Shown here piece after piece: positions 34,232 to 42,206 of a stretch of 64,000 bases of DNA. The DNA is from Halolamina sp. CBA1230 (GTDB lineage Archaea > Halobacteriota > Halobacteria > Halobacteriales > Haloferacaceae). The first letter of the stretch is position 1. Each line of letters starts with the position of its first letter. The notes under the pieces are model-generated. The model ran no database searches, was not told the origin of the DNA, and saw nothing but the letters and a program-made list of their open reading frames with translations. A program made the translations under genes and the position numbers. Location: assembly GCF_002025255.2 (NCBI RefSeq), contig NZ_CP054587.1, forward strand, positions 1,302,001 to 1,366,000, given 5' to 3'.

Positions 34232-35194
34232 CTACTCCTCCAGCAGCAGCGCCACGCCGACCAGCGTCGACCCCGCGGTTACCGTCGCCTCCTGCTCCAG
34301 CGAGTAGACGATCCCCTCGCGATCGACGGTCACCTCCTGCAACACGTCGTAGCTCGTGGGATCGTACACGACACCCACGTGGTCGCCCGGTTCGACGTAG
34401 TCGCCGAGTTCGACGTCGCCGTCGACGTGGAACAGCCCCGAGTCCTCGGCTTTCACGCGGCCGAGGTGGTTCCGCGCGATCGTGGCGCTCGTCGGCGCCG
34501 CCTCGCCGGGCAGCATGTCGAGATGACGCAGCGTGTCGAGCATCCCCGCGACGCCGGCGTCGATGGCGTCCTCGACCAGTTCGGTGTTGTGGGCGAGTTC
34601 GGGCGTGATCGTCGGGATCCCCTCCTGCGTGGCGGCGACCCGGAGCTTCCCGCCGAAATCGCGGTCCTGCCACTCCGCGTCGGCGTCCTCGCCGGCGGCC
34701 TCCGCGAGCAGGAGATCGTGACCGAACGCCTCCGCGAGCGCGCGACACTCCGCGTCCCCCTGCAGGTAGACGGTGTGGCTCAGCATCTCCTTCCCGCCGG
34801 TGTGGAGGTCGACGATGGCGTCGGCGTCACCGGCGTACTCCCACAGCGTCGCCGCCATGCGCTCGTGGAGGGTGCCGTCCTCGTCGCCGGGCCAACAGCG
34901 GTTCATGTTCGCGTTCACCGAGTCGAGCGCCTCCGGCGCGGTGTAGGAGACGCGGTCGAACGTGATCGGGTCCGCGACGGGGACGGCGACGACCGTGCCG
35001 GTGAGGTCGTCCTCCCGGGCGAGGAGTTCGCCGTGGAGCCGCCGGAGCACCTCGCTGCCGTTGATCTCGCGGCCGTGCTGGGCGGCCTGCACGTACAGCG
35101 TCGGCCCGTCGCCGCCGCCGTACGTGTGGACCGTCGTCTCCAGTTCGACGCCCGACGGAAGCCGTGCCAGCGTGATCCGCTCTGCCTCGTGCAT
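34232..35194 (-). CDS. Succinylglutamate desuccinylase/aspartoacylase family protein
   Basis: 320 residues from the ATG at 35194 (MHEAERITLARLPSG). VQAAQHGREINGSEVLRRL supplies HxxE; DSVNANMNRCWPGDEDG the Asn-Arg substrate motif; AIVDLHTGGKEMLSH the third zinc His; TPELAHN the catalytic Glu. The C-terminal beta domain (DSGLFHVDGDVELGDYVEPGDHVG) resembles biotinyl-lipoyl-like hairpins in this family. Substrate unknown. It differs from the member at 16752 in length and motif detail, so they are not recent duplicates. Confidence 0.87.
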   Translation of the reverse strand: MHEAERITLARLPSGVELETTVHTYGGGDGPTLYVQAAQHGREINGSEVLRRLHGELLAREDDLTGTVVAVPVADPITFDRVSYTAPEALDSVNANMNRCWPGDEDGTLHERMAATLWEYAGDADAIVDLHTGGKEMLSHTVYLQGDAECRALAEAFGHDLLLAEAAGEDADAEWQDRDFGGKLRVAATQEGIPTITPELAHNTELVEDAIDAGVAGMLDTLRHLDMLPGEAAPTSATIARNHLGRVKAEDSGLFHVDGDVELGDYVEPGDHVGVVYDPTSYDVLQEVTVDREGIVYSLEQEATVTAGSTLVGVALLLEE

Positions 35195-35335
35195 GTTCGG
35201 GGGCTGGGGCGCGGGGGCCTTTGCATCACCGGCCGATCTGTGGCCCTCACGAGGGATCTGAAACGTTCTCACGGAGTCCGGTCACGATACTGTGTTGGGC
35301 GAAGGATTATCTACCGACGCTTACAAGCGGGCACT

Positions 35336-35962
35336 ATGGCTGTCGACCTGGAGTCGGACACCGGGACAGAGTCCAGGTCGGACGGCGCCGCCTACCTCGA
35401 GCGCTTAGTCGGGGGGCCTGGTGTGTCGCTGCTCGCGATGGCGCTGGTGAGTCTCGCGATGTGGACCGGCGCGCAGGCCGGCAACATCACGCCGTTCGTA
35501 CTGACGCCGCCGTTCGACGAGGCGTGGTGGCAGCTGCCGCTCTCGGTGTTCGCGCACTCCGGGATGGCTCACCTCACGAGCAACGCGACGATCATCGTCG
35601 TCGCCGGTGGGCTGGTCGCGATCACCGCCGGGATCGTTCGCTACCACCTCTTCTTCGTGACCACAGGGATCGCTGCCGGTGTCGCCCAGGTCGCCGCGAC
35701 GGACGCACTCGGCGAGGCTGGCGGCGTCCTCGGCGCAAGTGGGGCTGCACTGGCGCTCGTGGCCTACGTCCTGATGAGCAACGATATCTCGTCGTGGGTG
35801 CTCCGCCACGTCCCACGGTGGGTCGTCGGGGTCGCGATCGTCGGTGTCGCTGTCGCGCTGACGCTGCGGTCCGCGGGCACCCAGATCGCCAACGTCGCCC
35901 ACCTCGTTGGCGCACTCCTCGGTGCCGTCGCCGGTCACGTCAACCTCCTGCGGACGGAGTAG
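35336..35962 (+). CDS. Rhomboid family intramembrane serine protease
   Basis: 208 residues, about six helices. VFAHSGMAHLTSNA gives His74, His79 and Asn83 on helix 2; LGASGAALALV gives the GxSG nucleophile Ser135; and IANVAHLVGALLG the base His189. All rhomboid catalytic elements are present, so it should cleave membrane proteins. The N-terminus (about 25 residues) is acidic and cytoplasmic. An orphan CRISPR repeat lies 24 bp after the stop. Confidence 0.88.
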   Translation: MAVDLESDTGTESRSDGAAYLERLVGGPGVSLLAMALVSLAMWTGAQAGNITPFVLTPPFDEAWWQLPLSVFAHSGMAHLTSNATIIVVAGGLVAITAGIVRYHLFFVTTGIAAGVAQVAATDALGEAGGVLGASGAALALVAYVLMSNDISSWVLRHVPRWVVGVAIVGVAVALTLRSAGTQIANVAHLVGALLGAVAGHVNLLRTE

Positions 35963-35986
35963 GAGCCGCATCAGTGACCTCCGATC

Positions 35987-36016
35987 GCTTCAACCCCACG
36001 AGGGTTCGTCTGAAAC
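35987..36016 (-). CRISPR. Solitary complete 30-bp CRISPR repeat (haloarchaeal subtype I-B type)
   Basis: On the minus strand the 30 bases begin GTTTCAGACGAACCC and end CGTGGGGTTGAAGC. This is the form of the haloarchaeal type I-B repeat, including the GTTGAAGC-type end that becomes the crRNA 5' handle. No second repeat at 30-45 bp spacing and no cas gene occurs in the window. It is an array relic, an isolated repeat insertion, or a mini-crRNA-like locus. Confidence 0.75.
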
Positions 36017-36047
36017 GGTTCGTTCGTCCCCTTCCACCATGTTTCGT

Positions 36048-36058
36048 GGGGGGGGGGG
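36048..36058. repeat. Eleven-G homopolymer tract
   Basis: A run of 11 G between GTTTCGT and AACAGG, 32 bp from the orphan CRISPR repeat, in non-coding DNA. Length may vary by slippage or be imprecise in the assembly. Confidence 0.7.
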
Positions 36059-36097
36059 AACAGGTTAGAAAATCGACTAGCGGAGTGGAAACACCAG

Positions 36098-36415
36098 CTA
36101 CTCGTCCCGTCGAACCGGGTCGAACGCCAGCCGCTCCCGGGGTTGCTCGGGGAGCCCGCGCGCCCGGAGTTCGGGACCCGCCTCGCCCTCGCGGACGTCG
36201 ATCCGGCCGGTACAGAACTGCGACAGCGTGCTGACCGTCCGGTCGTCGTGGATCGTCGGGTCGATCAGCAGCACGCCGAGGCCGTCGAGCACGTCGGCGA
36301 CGTGTTCGCGGGCGACGTCGAGCGACGACGCCTCGGTGACGTCGAACCCGGCCTCCCGCAGGGTCTCGGCGGTCCGCCGCCGAGCGGCCGCGTCCGCGTC
36401 CACACAGAGCAGCAT
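36098..36415 (-). CDS. Short receiver-like (CheY-type) protein
   Basis: 105 residues. MLLCVDADAAARRRTAETLREAGFDVTEASSLDVAREHVAD resembles the first half of a response-regulator receiver domain, and LGVLLIDPTIHDD puts an Asp where the phospho-acceptor lies. The second half is short and lacks the usual Lys and Thr/Ser motifs, so phosphotransfer is doubtful. It may be a degenerate receiver module. No kinase is adjacent. Confidence 0.68.
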   Translation of the reverse strand: MLLCVDADAAARRRTAETLREAGFDVTEASSLDVAREHVADVLDGLGVLLIDPTIHDDRTVSTLSQFCTGRIDVREGEAGPELRARGLPEQPRERLAFDPVRRDE

Positions 36416-36503
36416 ACACTCCAGTTCTCGACCAGGGTTAGGAAACTGACGGCCGCCTCCGGGAGGAGTCGGATTTATGCTCGTACTCGCGTACTGTGAT
36501 CAC

Positions 36504-37463
36504 ATGGCCCACGAGTACACCGTCGACCACGAGCTGAGCGACGACGACGAGAACGTTCACCACGTCTGGGACAACAGCATCGAGCCGGCGCTCACGGTCG
36601 AGCCCGGCGAAGTCGTGCGTTTCGAGTGCCGCGACGCGTTCGACGAACAGTTCGGCGCCGACGCCGACCTCGCGGACTTCCTGAACGCGAGTTTCGACCC
36701 GGTCCACCCCGTCACGGGGCCGGTGTACGTCGAAGGCGCAGAACCGGGCGACGTGCTCGAGGTCGAGTTCCTGAACTTCGAGCATAAGGGGTGGGGGTAC
36801 ACCGGCTTCTTCGAGGGGGAGCGCGGGTTCGGCCTCCTCCCCGAGGAGTTCGAGGAGGGCGGGTTCCACGTCTGGGATCTCGAGGACGGCGTCGCGGAGT
36901 TCGTGAACGGGATCGAAGTCCCCATCGACTGCTTCCCCGGAATCGCCGGGCTGGCGCCGGGCGAGGACGGCGAACACGGGACGCTCCCGCCGCGGGACAC
37001 CGGCGGCAACATGGACGTGAAGCACATGACCGAAGGATCGACCGTCTACTTCCCCGTCGAGGCCGAGGGCGGGCTGTTCTCGACCGCGGACTGTCACGCC
37101 GCACAGGGCGACGGCGAGGTCTGCGTGACGGGGATCGAGGCGCCGATGTTCGTCACCGCCCGCTTCGACGTCCGGACGGACAAGGACATCGAGCAGCCGC
37201 AGTTCGAGAGCGACCATCCCTACACGCCGACGGGGCGCGACGAGCCGATGTACGCGACGACGGGCATCGCGCCGGACCTCATGGACGCGACGAAGAAGGC
37301 GGTCCGGCACATGATCGACCACCTCCACGAGGAACGCGGTCTCACCCGGGCGGAGGCGTACATCCTCTGCTCGGCGGCGGTCGACCTGAAGATCAGCGAG
37401 GTCGTCGATCAGCCCAACTGGACGGTGACCGCGTACGTCGCGGAGTCGCTGTTCCCGGAGTAG
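36504..37463 (+). CDS. Acetamidase/formamidase
   Basis: 319 residues from the ATG at 36504 (MAHEYTVDHEL); an ATG nine codons upstream is less likely. The FmdA/AmdA family pattern is clear: HHVWDNSIEPALTVEPGEVV, NASFDPVHPVTGPVYVEGAEPGDVLEVE, RDTGGNMDVKHMTEGSTVYFPV, and LFSTADCHAAQGDGEVCVTGIE. It hydrolyses short amides to ammonium and the acid. No amide transporter or urea genes are adjacent. Confidence 0.9.
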   Translation: MAHEYTVDHELSDDDENVHHVWDNSIEPALTVEPGEVVRFECRDAFDEQFGADADLADFLNASFDPVHPVTGPVYVEGAEPGDVLEVEFLNFEHKGWGYTGFFEGERGFGLLPEEFEEGGFHVWDLEDGVAEFVNGIEVPIDCFPGIAGLAPGEDGEHGTLPPRDTGGNMDVKHMTEGSTVYFPVEAEGGLFSTADCHAAQGDGEVCVTGIEAPMFVTARFDVRTDKDIEQPQFESDHPYTPTGRDEPMYATTGIAPDLMDATKKAVRHMIDHLHEERGLTRAEAYILCSAAVDLKISEVVDQPNWTVTAYVAESLFPE

Positions 37464-37622
37464 CCACGACCGGAACCGGTCAGGCAGCGTTCTCGCTCCG
37501 GCAGCGGGGAGGTCGTCGACGACGCCGGCGCCGTCCTGGGGATCGTGCGCTAGACCACGGAGCACAGCCAACGACACGGGTGTGGCGCACCATTATGCGG
37601 TGGTAGGTACAACACACGTCAC

Positions 37623-37787
37623 ATGGAGGCGCAGAACCCAGCGACTGGCGAACGAGTCAAGTCGTCCGAGGAGCACTCCCCTGCGGCGGTCGACGCCGGC
37701 TCGACCGCCGTCGCCGGCGGCGAACCGCTCGACCGGGAGGGGGCGTTCTCCCCGCCGACCGTGCTCACTGACGTCCCGGTGGAGTGA
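37623..37787 (+). pseudogene. Aldehyde dehydrogenase relic with in-frame internal deletion
   Basis: A 54-codon open frame. The first ~24 residues (MEAQNPATGERVKSSEEHSP) are the start of an NAD-dependent aldehyde dehydrogenase. The last ~25 (GGEPLDREGAFSPPTVLTDV) are the family's C-terminal region that normally precedes the EEVFGP motif. About 300 or more residues between them, including the catalytic Cys and Glu, are missing, as is everything after. The frame ends in TGA two bases before the ATG of the ThDP enzyme. It may be only a translated leader now. Confidence 0.72.
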
Positions 37788-37789
37788 CC

Positions 37790-39367
37790 ATGAACGCCGC
37801 CGACCTCCTCGTCCGGTGTCTCGAAACCGAGGGCGTCGAGTACGTCTTCGGCCTCCCGGGCGAGGAACTCGAGGATCTGCTGTTCGCGCTCCGGGATTCG
37901 ACGGTCCAGTTCATCCCCGTCCGTCACGAGCAGGGTGCGGCGTTCATGGCCGACGTGCACGGTCGGCTGACCGGCGAGGCCGGCGTCTGTCTGGCCACGC
38001 TCGGCCCGGGGGCGACGAACCTGCTCACGGGCGTCGCCGACGCCCATCTGGACAAGTCACCACTGGTCGCGATCACGGGCCAAGGGAGCCGTGAACGGCT
38101 GCACAAGGAGAGTCATCAGGCGCTCGATATCGTTCACACCTTCGAGCCGGTCGTGAAGTGGAACACCCAGATCACGGACACCCAGAGCATCACCGAGTCC
38201 GTCCGCAAGGCGTTCAAGCTCGCCGAGTACGAGAAGCCCGGCGCGACCCACCTCGAGTTCCCCGAGGACGTCGCCGCCGAACAGGTGGACGGCGAGCCGC
38301 TCCCCCAGCGCGAGCGCGTGCGGCGGCCGGACCCGGACGCGGGATCGCTCACCCGTGCGGCCGATCTCGTCGCGGCGGCCGAGCGACCGGTCGTCCTCGC
38401 GGGCAACGGCGCCGTGCGAACGCCGGCGGCGGCGCGACTCGCGGAGCTCGTCGAGCACGCCGGTATCCCAGTCGTCGCCACGTACATGGGCAAGGGCGCG
38501 GTGTCGGATCGGAGCGAGCGGTCGCTGATGACGCTCGACTCCGGCCCGAACGGCGAGGCGTCGACGGCGATCGAGCGGGCCGACTGCGTGGTCGCCGTCG
38601 GCTACGACATCGCCGAACACGACCCGCGCTCGTGGAACCCCGACCTCGACAAATCCATCGTCCACGTCGACCACGAGCCTGCGGAGGTGTACACCCACTA
38701 CAACCCGGACGTGGAACTGGTCGCCGACATCTCGGCCGTCCTCCGCGATCTGCGGGGCCGACTCGACCAGCGGGACGAGCGGTCGTGGTGGCACGACCTC
38801 CGCGAGCGGATCGTCGACGACGTGCGCCGAAAACCCGAGGCCGACGAACCGTTCTCGGTGAAAGGGACGCTCCCGTACCTCCGGGAAGTGATGGCGGACG
38901 CGGACGTGCTGATCTCCGACGTCGGGAGTCACAAGATGGCGATCGCCCAGCAGTTCCCGGTGTACGAGCCGAACACGTGCATCGTCTCGAACGGGCTCGC
39001 GAGCATGGGGATCGCCGTCCCCGGCGGGATCGCGGCCGATCTCGCGATCGAATCGAACGTGGTGGTCGCGACCGGCGACGGCGGGTTCCTGATGAACGCC
39101 GCGGAGATCGAGACGGCGACGCGGCTGGGGCTCGGCTACACCATCGTCGTGTTCAACGACGACGACTACGGGCTGATCTCGGAGAAACAGCTCGAAAACA
39201 CCGGTGACCAGTTCGGAACCGAACTCACCAACCCGGATCTCGAACTGTTCGCCGAGAGCTTCGGGATCGAGAGCGACCGGCCGGAGACGTGGGCGGAAGT
39301 CGAGACGGCGCTCGACGAGGCCGTCCCCTCGAACGAGATGTCGCTGATCGAGATCCCGATCCCGTAG
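37790..39367 (+). CDS. Thiamine diphosphate enzyme, acetolactate synthase large-subunit-like
   Basis: 525 residues from the ATG at 37790; GTG at 37784 is an alternative. YVFGLPGEELEDLL and VRHEQGAAFMADVHGRLTGEAGVCLATLGPGATNL give the catalytic Glu and pyrimidine-binding domain. VVATGDGGFLMNAAEIETATRLGLGYTIVVFND is the ThDP/Mg motif (GDGG to ND). Acetolactate synthase, glyoxylate carboligase and related decarboxylases share this architecture; the lack of a small subunit gene suggests a catabolic or alternative enzyme, and the aldehyde dehydrogenase relic before it hints at an old aldehyde/keto-acid operon. Confidence 0.88.
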   Translation: MNAADLLVRCLETEGVEYVFGLPGEELEDLLFALRDSTVQFIPVRHEQGAAFMADVHGRLTGEAGVCLATLGPGATNLLTGVADAHLDKSPLVAITGQGSRERLHKESHQALDIVHTFEPVVKWNTQITDTQSITESVRKAFKLAEYEKPGATHLEFPEDVAAEQVDGEPLPQRERVRRPDPDAGSLTRAADLVAAAERPVVLAGNGAVRTPAAARLAELVEHAGIPVVATYMGKGAVSDRSERSLMTLDSGPNGEASTAIERADCVVAVGYDIAEHDPRSWNPDLDKSIVHVDHEPAEVYTHYNPDVELVADISAVLRDLRGRLDQRDERSWWHDLRERIVDDVRRKPEADEPFSVKGTLPYLREVMADADVLISDVGSHKMAIAQQFPVYEPNTCIVSNGLASMGIAVPGGIAADLAIESNVVVATGDGGFLMNAAEIETATRLGLGYTIVVFNDDDYGLISEKQLENTGDQFGTELTNPDLELFAESFGIESDRPETWAEVETALDEAVPSNEMSLIEIPIP

Positions 39368-39393
39368 ATCGAGGGTCCACGGTTCCGACGACC

Positions 39394-39555
39394 ATGCCAC
39401 GACCCGAATTCATCTGCCACGCGTGCGCTACCGCGTTCGAAGCCACGGTCGCGAACGAGTGGGGACTCTACGAGTTCCACCGCTGTCCGCGCTGTGGGAG
39501 TGCCAGAACGACGCTCGCGCGGCCGGTCGACGCAGCGAGCCGGTCGGGCGGGTGA
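39394..39555 (+). CDS. Small zinc-ribbon protein
   Basis: 53 residues: MPRPEFICHACATAFEATV then YEFHRCPRCGSARTTLARPV. The two CxxC pairs form a zinc ribbon; the C-terminal tail is short and basic. It begins 26 bp after the ThDP enzyme gene. Function unknown; such proteins may bind nucleic acid or act as partners. Confidence 0.7.
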   Translation: MPRPEFICHACATAFEATVANEWGLYEFHRCPRCGSARTTLARPVDAASRSGG

Positions 39556-39612
39556 CCAGTCCACGAACTCGGCTGCCCAACAGGTCGATCGCGGCGAACC
39601 CGGCTCGACCGT

Positions 39613-40143
39613 TCACCGTGGCGTCCGCTCCTCGATCGAGACGAGGATCTCGTCCAGCGCCTGGATCAGGTCGCGCTCCCCCGGGTCGTCGGCCCACGTC
39701 CGCCCGTACGTCGACGTCCGGTTCTCGAACGTCACGCCGACCAACAGCTGTGGATCCGGCTCGCTGTCGCCGATACCCTCGTTCTCGAACGTCTCGGCGA
39801 ACGCGTCGCTCTCCTCCCAGTCGATCCACGTCGGCTCGGCGGCGCCACCCAGCAGCGCGATCGAGCGGTCGTCGGTCAACCAGTTGGCGGCCTGCTCCGG
39901 GCCGACTTCGGTGTCGCCGGGGAGCAACACGAGTTCGGCGAGGTCGGGTTTCCGGACGGTCGGTATCTCCTCGTGGAGCGTGAGGTCGACGGCGTCGGCG
40001 ACGTAGGTGGGCGTCCGGTGGAGTTCGTCGAAGACGAGCTGCTCGGCGGTGCTGCCGGTGACCGGGAGGGTCGAACAGCCGGCGACGGCGGTCGTGAGTG
40101 TGGCAGCGAGGAGGCGTCGGCGGTGGAGGGAGTTCGGTGGCAC
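39613..40143 (-). CDS. Tat-exported lipoprotein, unknown function
   Basis: 176 residues. The signal HRRRLLAATLTTAVAGC has a twin-arginine motif and a lipobox (VAGC, Cys23), the usual haloarchaeal Tat lipoprotein signal. The mature domain (AEQLVFDELHRTPTYVADAVDLTLHEEI, AELVLLPGDTEVGPEQAANWL, GVTFENRTSTYGRTW) is not assigned. It is the last native gene before the integrated element. Confidence 0.8.
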   Translation of the reverse strand: MPPNSLHRRRLLAATLTTAVAGCSTLPVTGSTAEQLVFDELHRTPTYVADAVDLTLHEEIPTVRKPDLAELVLLPGDTEVGPEQAANWLTDDRSIALLGGAAEPTWIDWEESDAFAETFENEGIGDSEPDPQLLVGVTFENRTSTYGRTWADDPGERDLIQALDEILVSIEERTPR

Positions 40144-40237
40144 GGGTGGAAGGTTTGGGTCGGGAGGATAAAGGGGTCACTCAAGGACAAAGCGGCGTTT
40201 GAGCGTGGGAGTCGTTCACGCGCTGGGTTCGATTGGT

Positions 40238-40256
40238 CCCTGGCGGATTTGAACCA
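40238..40256. repeat. attachment site: distal copy of the tRNA-Met 3' end
   Basis: CCCTGGCGGATTTGAACCA is identical over 19 bases to 43103-43121 in the tRNA-Met gene. One mismatch (T for G) stands before it. It marks the far end of the integrated element. Confidence 0.85.
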
Positions 40257-40316
40257 AAAGAATTGGCTTCCCTCGGGCGATTATGGGGGATTCCACGATT
40301 CACGTCTCGGCGTTCT

Positions 40317-40410
40317 GTGAAACCGTGGGTAAGGTTTCACCTAAGTAATGAAGGACCAGTTGTTCCCACTGACCTACCAATTTGGTAGAATTGACTTGTT
40401 CCGGAACAAG
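40317..40410. promoter_or_regulatory. Three palindromes near the left attachment site
   Basis: GTGAAACC..GGTTTCAC (40317-40340, 8-bp arms, 8-nt loop); CTACCAA-T-TTGGTAG (40374-40388); and CTTGTTCCGGAACAAG (40395-40410, a perfect 16-bp palindrome). They lie in the 281 bp gene-free stretch between the attachment site and the first gene. Possible replication-origin hairpins, recombination accessory sites or operators. Confidence 0.65.
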
Positions 40411-40474
40411 GGCTCCTTTGGCCACCAATGCCCCCGAATTTGGCCATCCTAAAATTGAGTATCAACTTCTCGAA

Positions 40475-40511
40475 GCACGAAAGTCTTAAATAGTATAGGC
40501 GGCTTTCGTGC
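40475..40511 (+). promoter_or_regulatory. BoxA enclosed by a perfect 9-bp inverted repeat
   Basis: GCACGAAAG (40475-40483) and CTTTCGTGC (40503-40511) flank CTTAAATAG (40485-40493), an excellent archaeal BoxA, about 50 nt before the ATG at 40538. The dyad would let a repressor block TBP binding. It probably drives the element's right-facing genes. Confidence 0.65.
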
Positions 40512-40537
40512 AACTAGAGGGTTAGTAACGATATACC

Positions 40538-40726
40538 ATGACACACGGAAAAGGTCGGATCGGTTCGAACCTGTCCCACCAGGTTCGGGCGGTCCCTCTT
40601 CGCAGCAAGCACTACACTTGTGACGACAGTGAGGTGCTAATTCCGGCGACTCATAAATCTTACTGCGGAGAGGCGAAGCAACCCTTCGTCACTTCAACGA
40701 GATTTGACACTCAGAAACCTCATTGA
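40538..40726 (+). CDS. Small hypothetical protein of the integrated element
   Basis: 62 residues, basic (MTHGKGRIGSNLSHQVRAVP) with two Cys (HYTCDDSE, HKSYCGEAK). The ATG lies about 25 nt after the start site expected from the BoxA at 40485-40493. It overlaps the next frame by 23 bp. No family recognised; coding status rests on promoter position only. Confidence 0.45.
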   Translation: MTHGKGRIGSNLSHQVRAVPLRSKHYTCDDSEVLIPATHKSYCGEAKQPFVTSTRFDTQKPH

Positions 40727-41372
40727 CGATCTGCGGCATCGACACGACAATCACCCCAGCCTTGAAGACCAAGTCAAGGCTGTCTGTGCCCATTACTGGG
40801 TCGGAACTCAACCCGACGATCCGAACCTCTCCAAGTCGGAGCTAGAGGACACGCTGGAGGAGATGGGCCTAGAGCTTGACCACAACACCAGCACCGTGGT
40901 CAGCAACCTCAACGACGCCGAGATCCTCGACGGCGAAACCGACCCCAGCAACCCAGACTGGTGGGTCATCCGGGAACGTGACGGCGAATTCCCAATGGGC
41001 GACGACATGCCGCCCGCAGTTCACGAGGAGATCAACCGGGCGAAGAGTCACGTCCAGAGCATGGACCCACGGACGGCGGACGGTGGTCAACCTGTCTCTC
41101 AGACCGAGGAACCCGAGAAGTTCAACGAGGACGGGGAGACACTCCGAGAGGAAGTCGCAGACCACATCGGAACAGAGTCCGATGAGCTTGAGACCTACCT
41201 CGATATCGGGATTCCCCGAAGCCGGAGAGAGAAGCTCAACGAGGTGGTAGAAGCAATCGAGGAGTCGGATGAGTTCGAGATGCCCGATACCTTCGGCAAA
41301 ATCGAACTGATTCCGGACCCGGTGCGGTATCACTTCACCTCCGCAACAGTCCGGGACTACAATCTGGGCTAG
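40704..41372 (+). CDS. Hypothetical protein with winged-helix-like N-terminus
   Basis: 222 residues from a TTG; no closer ATG preserves the N-terminus. Residues about 20-75 (LEDQVKAVCAHYWVGTQPDD, LSKSELEDTLEEMGLELDHNTSTVVSNLNDAEIL) look like a winged-helix domain. The middle is acidic and linker-like. The C-terminal part (ETLREEVADHIGTESDELETYL to FHFTSATVRDYNLG-like end) is unassigned. In haloarchaea such proteins are found in accessory regions. Possibly the element's regulator. Confidence 0.65.
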   Translation: MTLRNLIDDLRHRHDNHPSLEDQVKAVCAHYWVGTQPDDPNLSKSELEDTLEEMGLELDHNTSTVVSNLNDAEILDGETDPSNPDWWVIRERDGEFPMGDDMPPAVHEEINRAKSHVQSMDPRTADGGQPVSQTEEPEKFNEDGETLREEVADHIGTESDELETYLDIGIPRSRREKLNEVVEAIEESDEFEMPDTFGKIELIPDPVRYHFTSATVRDYNLG

Positions 41373-41416
41373 CGACTTAGCCCAGTTCCGGACTAATTGC
41401 CGGTATACAGAGGGCG

Positions 41417-42070
41417 TCAGCTACTATTCACTGCCCTGTTTTCGATCCCCTTCATCTGGTCTTCCGAGATATTCTCGTACTCTTGTTGAATCAGTCGCTC
41501 CCGTGAGATCGTGAGTTCAACAATCGCATTGACAAGATCGAAGAGCCTCAGCGCCGTTTCGCGGCTGTCTTCATCATCCATCTCTCCGGGATGGACGAAC
41601 TCATTCCCAGTAACACGAACCGAGTCCAGTGCCTGCTGTACTCGTTGGTCAATTTGACCCTCTTCGACAAGATCACCAATCATGTTGTGCAGTGTTCGAT
41701 CATTTGTACCAGTTAGATCACGTGCCAACTTCTCCATGGCGAGTCGAAGAAGTGCCGCCGCCGCCCGTGGTGATTCATTGACCACCTTCCGAGCCTCCTC
41801 AAAGTCCTGCTTCACTTCTTCGGGCATATCCTCTGTAGGGAGCGGGGCGGGGCTATCTTCCGGGTAGACCATCTCGTCCCCTACCCATAACGTGTATTCC
41901 TCACAATGTGCACACTTGCCGCTTCGTCCATCAAGGATTGGCTGACGGCCGGGGCCCTCAAACCGCACAATATCTGACCAAGATTGATCGGAATAAACCT
42001 CGCAGTGAGGGCAATGATAAGCACTGGCATCGACTGCTGGAGGAATGTGGTCTGGCATATTTACTGCCAT
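41417..42070 (-). CDS. DUF4145 domain protein with N-terminal zinc ribbon
   Basis: 217 residues. An N-terminal zinc ribbon (YHCPHCEVYSDQSW and GKCAHCEEYTLWV) is followed by DUF4145 (about 85-205): EEVKQDFEEARKVVNESPRAAAALLRLAMEKLARDL, LHNMIGDLVEEGQID, VRVTGNEFVHPGEMDDED. DUF4145 occurs alone and fused to restriction-modification and other defence proteins, and is often near them. No nuclease is fused here. It is the only named domain in the integrated element and a candidate cargo. Confidence 0.82.
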   Translation of the reverse strand: MAVNMPDHIPPAVDASAYHCPHCEVYSDQSWSDIVRFEGPGRQPILDGRSGKCAHCEEYTLWVGDEMVYPEDSPAPLPTEDMPEEVKQDFEEARKVVNESPRAAAALLRLAMEKLARDLTGTNDRTLHNMIGDLVEEGQIDQRVQQALDSVRVTGNEFVHPGEMDDEDSRETALRLFDLVNAIVELTISRERLIQQEYENISEDQMKGIENRAVNSS

Positions 42071-42206
42071 TATCTACGAGAACGTGAGATTTCCGGACGG
42101 AAAGATGGATAGCGCCGAAATCGTGGAACTATCGGCAATATCTGCTTTAACCCGACTCGATTTCTGTCGGAGTATAACGTTGGTGGGAGTGCCGAAGATT
42201 TGGCAC

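Noticed and set aside
36017-36060. A second, degenerate CRISPR repeat around GTTTCGTGGGGG
   Set aside because: Only about 11 bases match after an assumed 12-base deletion and the orientation is opposite; too weak.
37485-37552. Frame ending GEVVDDAGAVLGIVR after the formamidase gene
   Set aside because: Too short to assign as a gene or relic; no family signature beyond common haloarchaeal composition.
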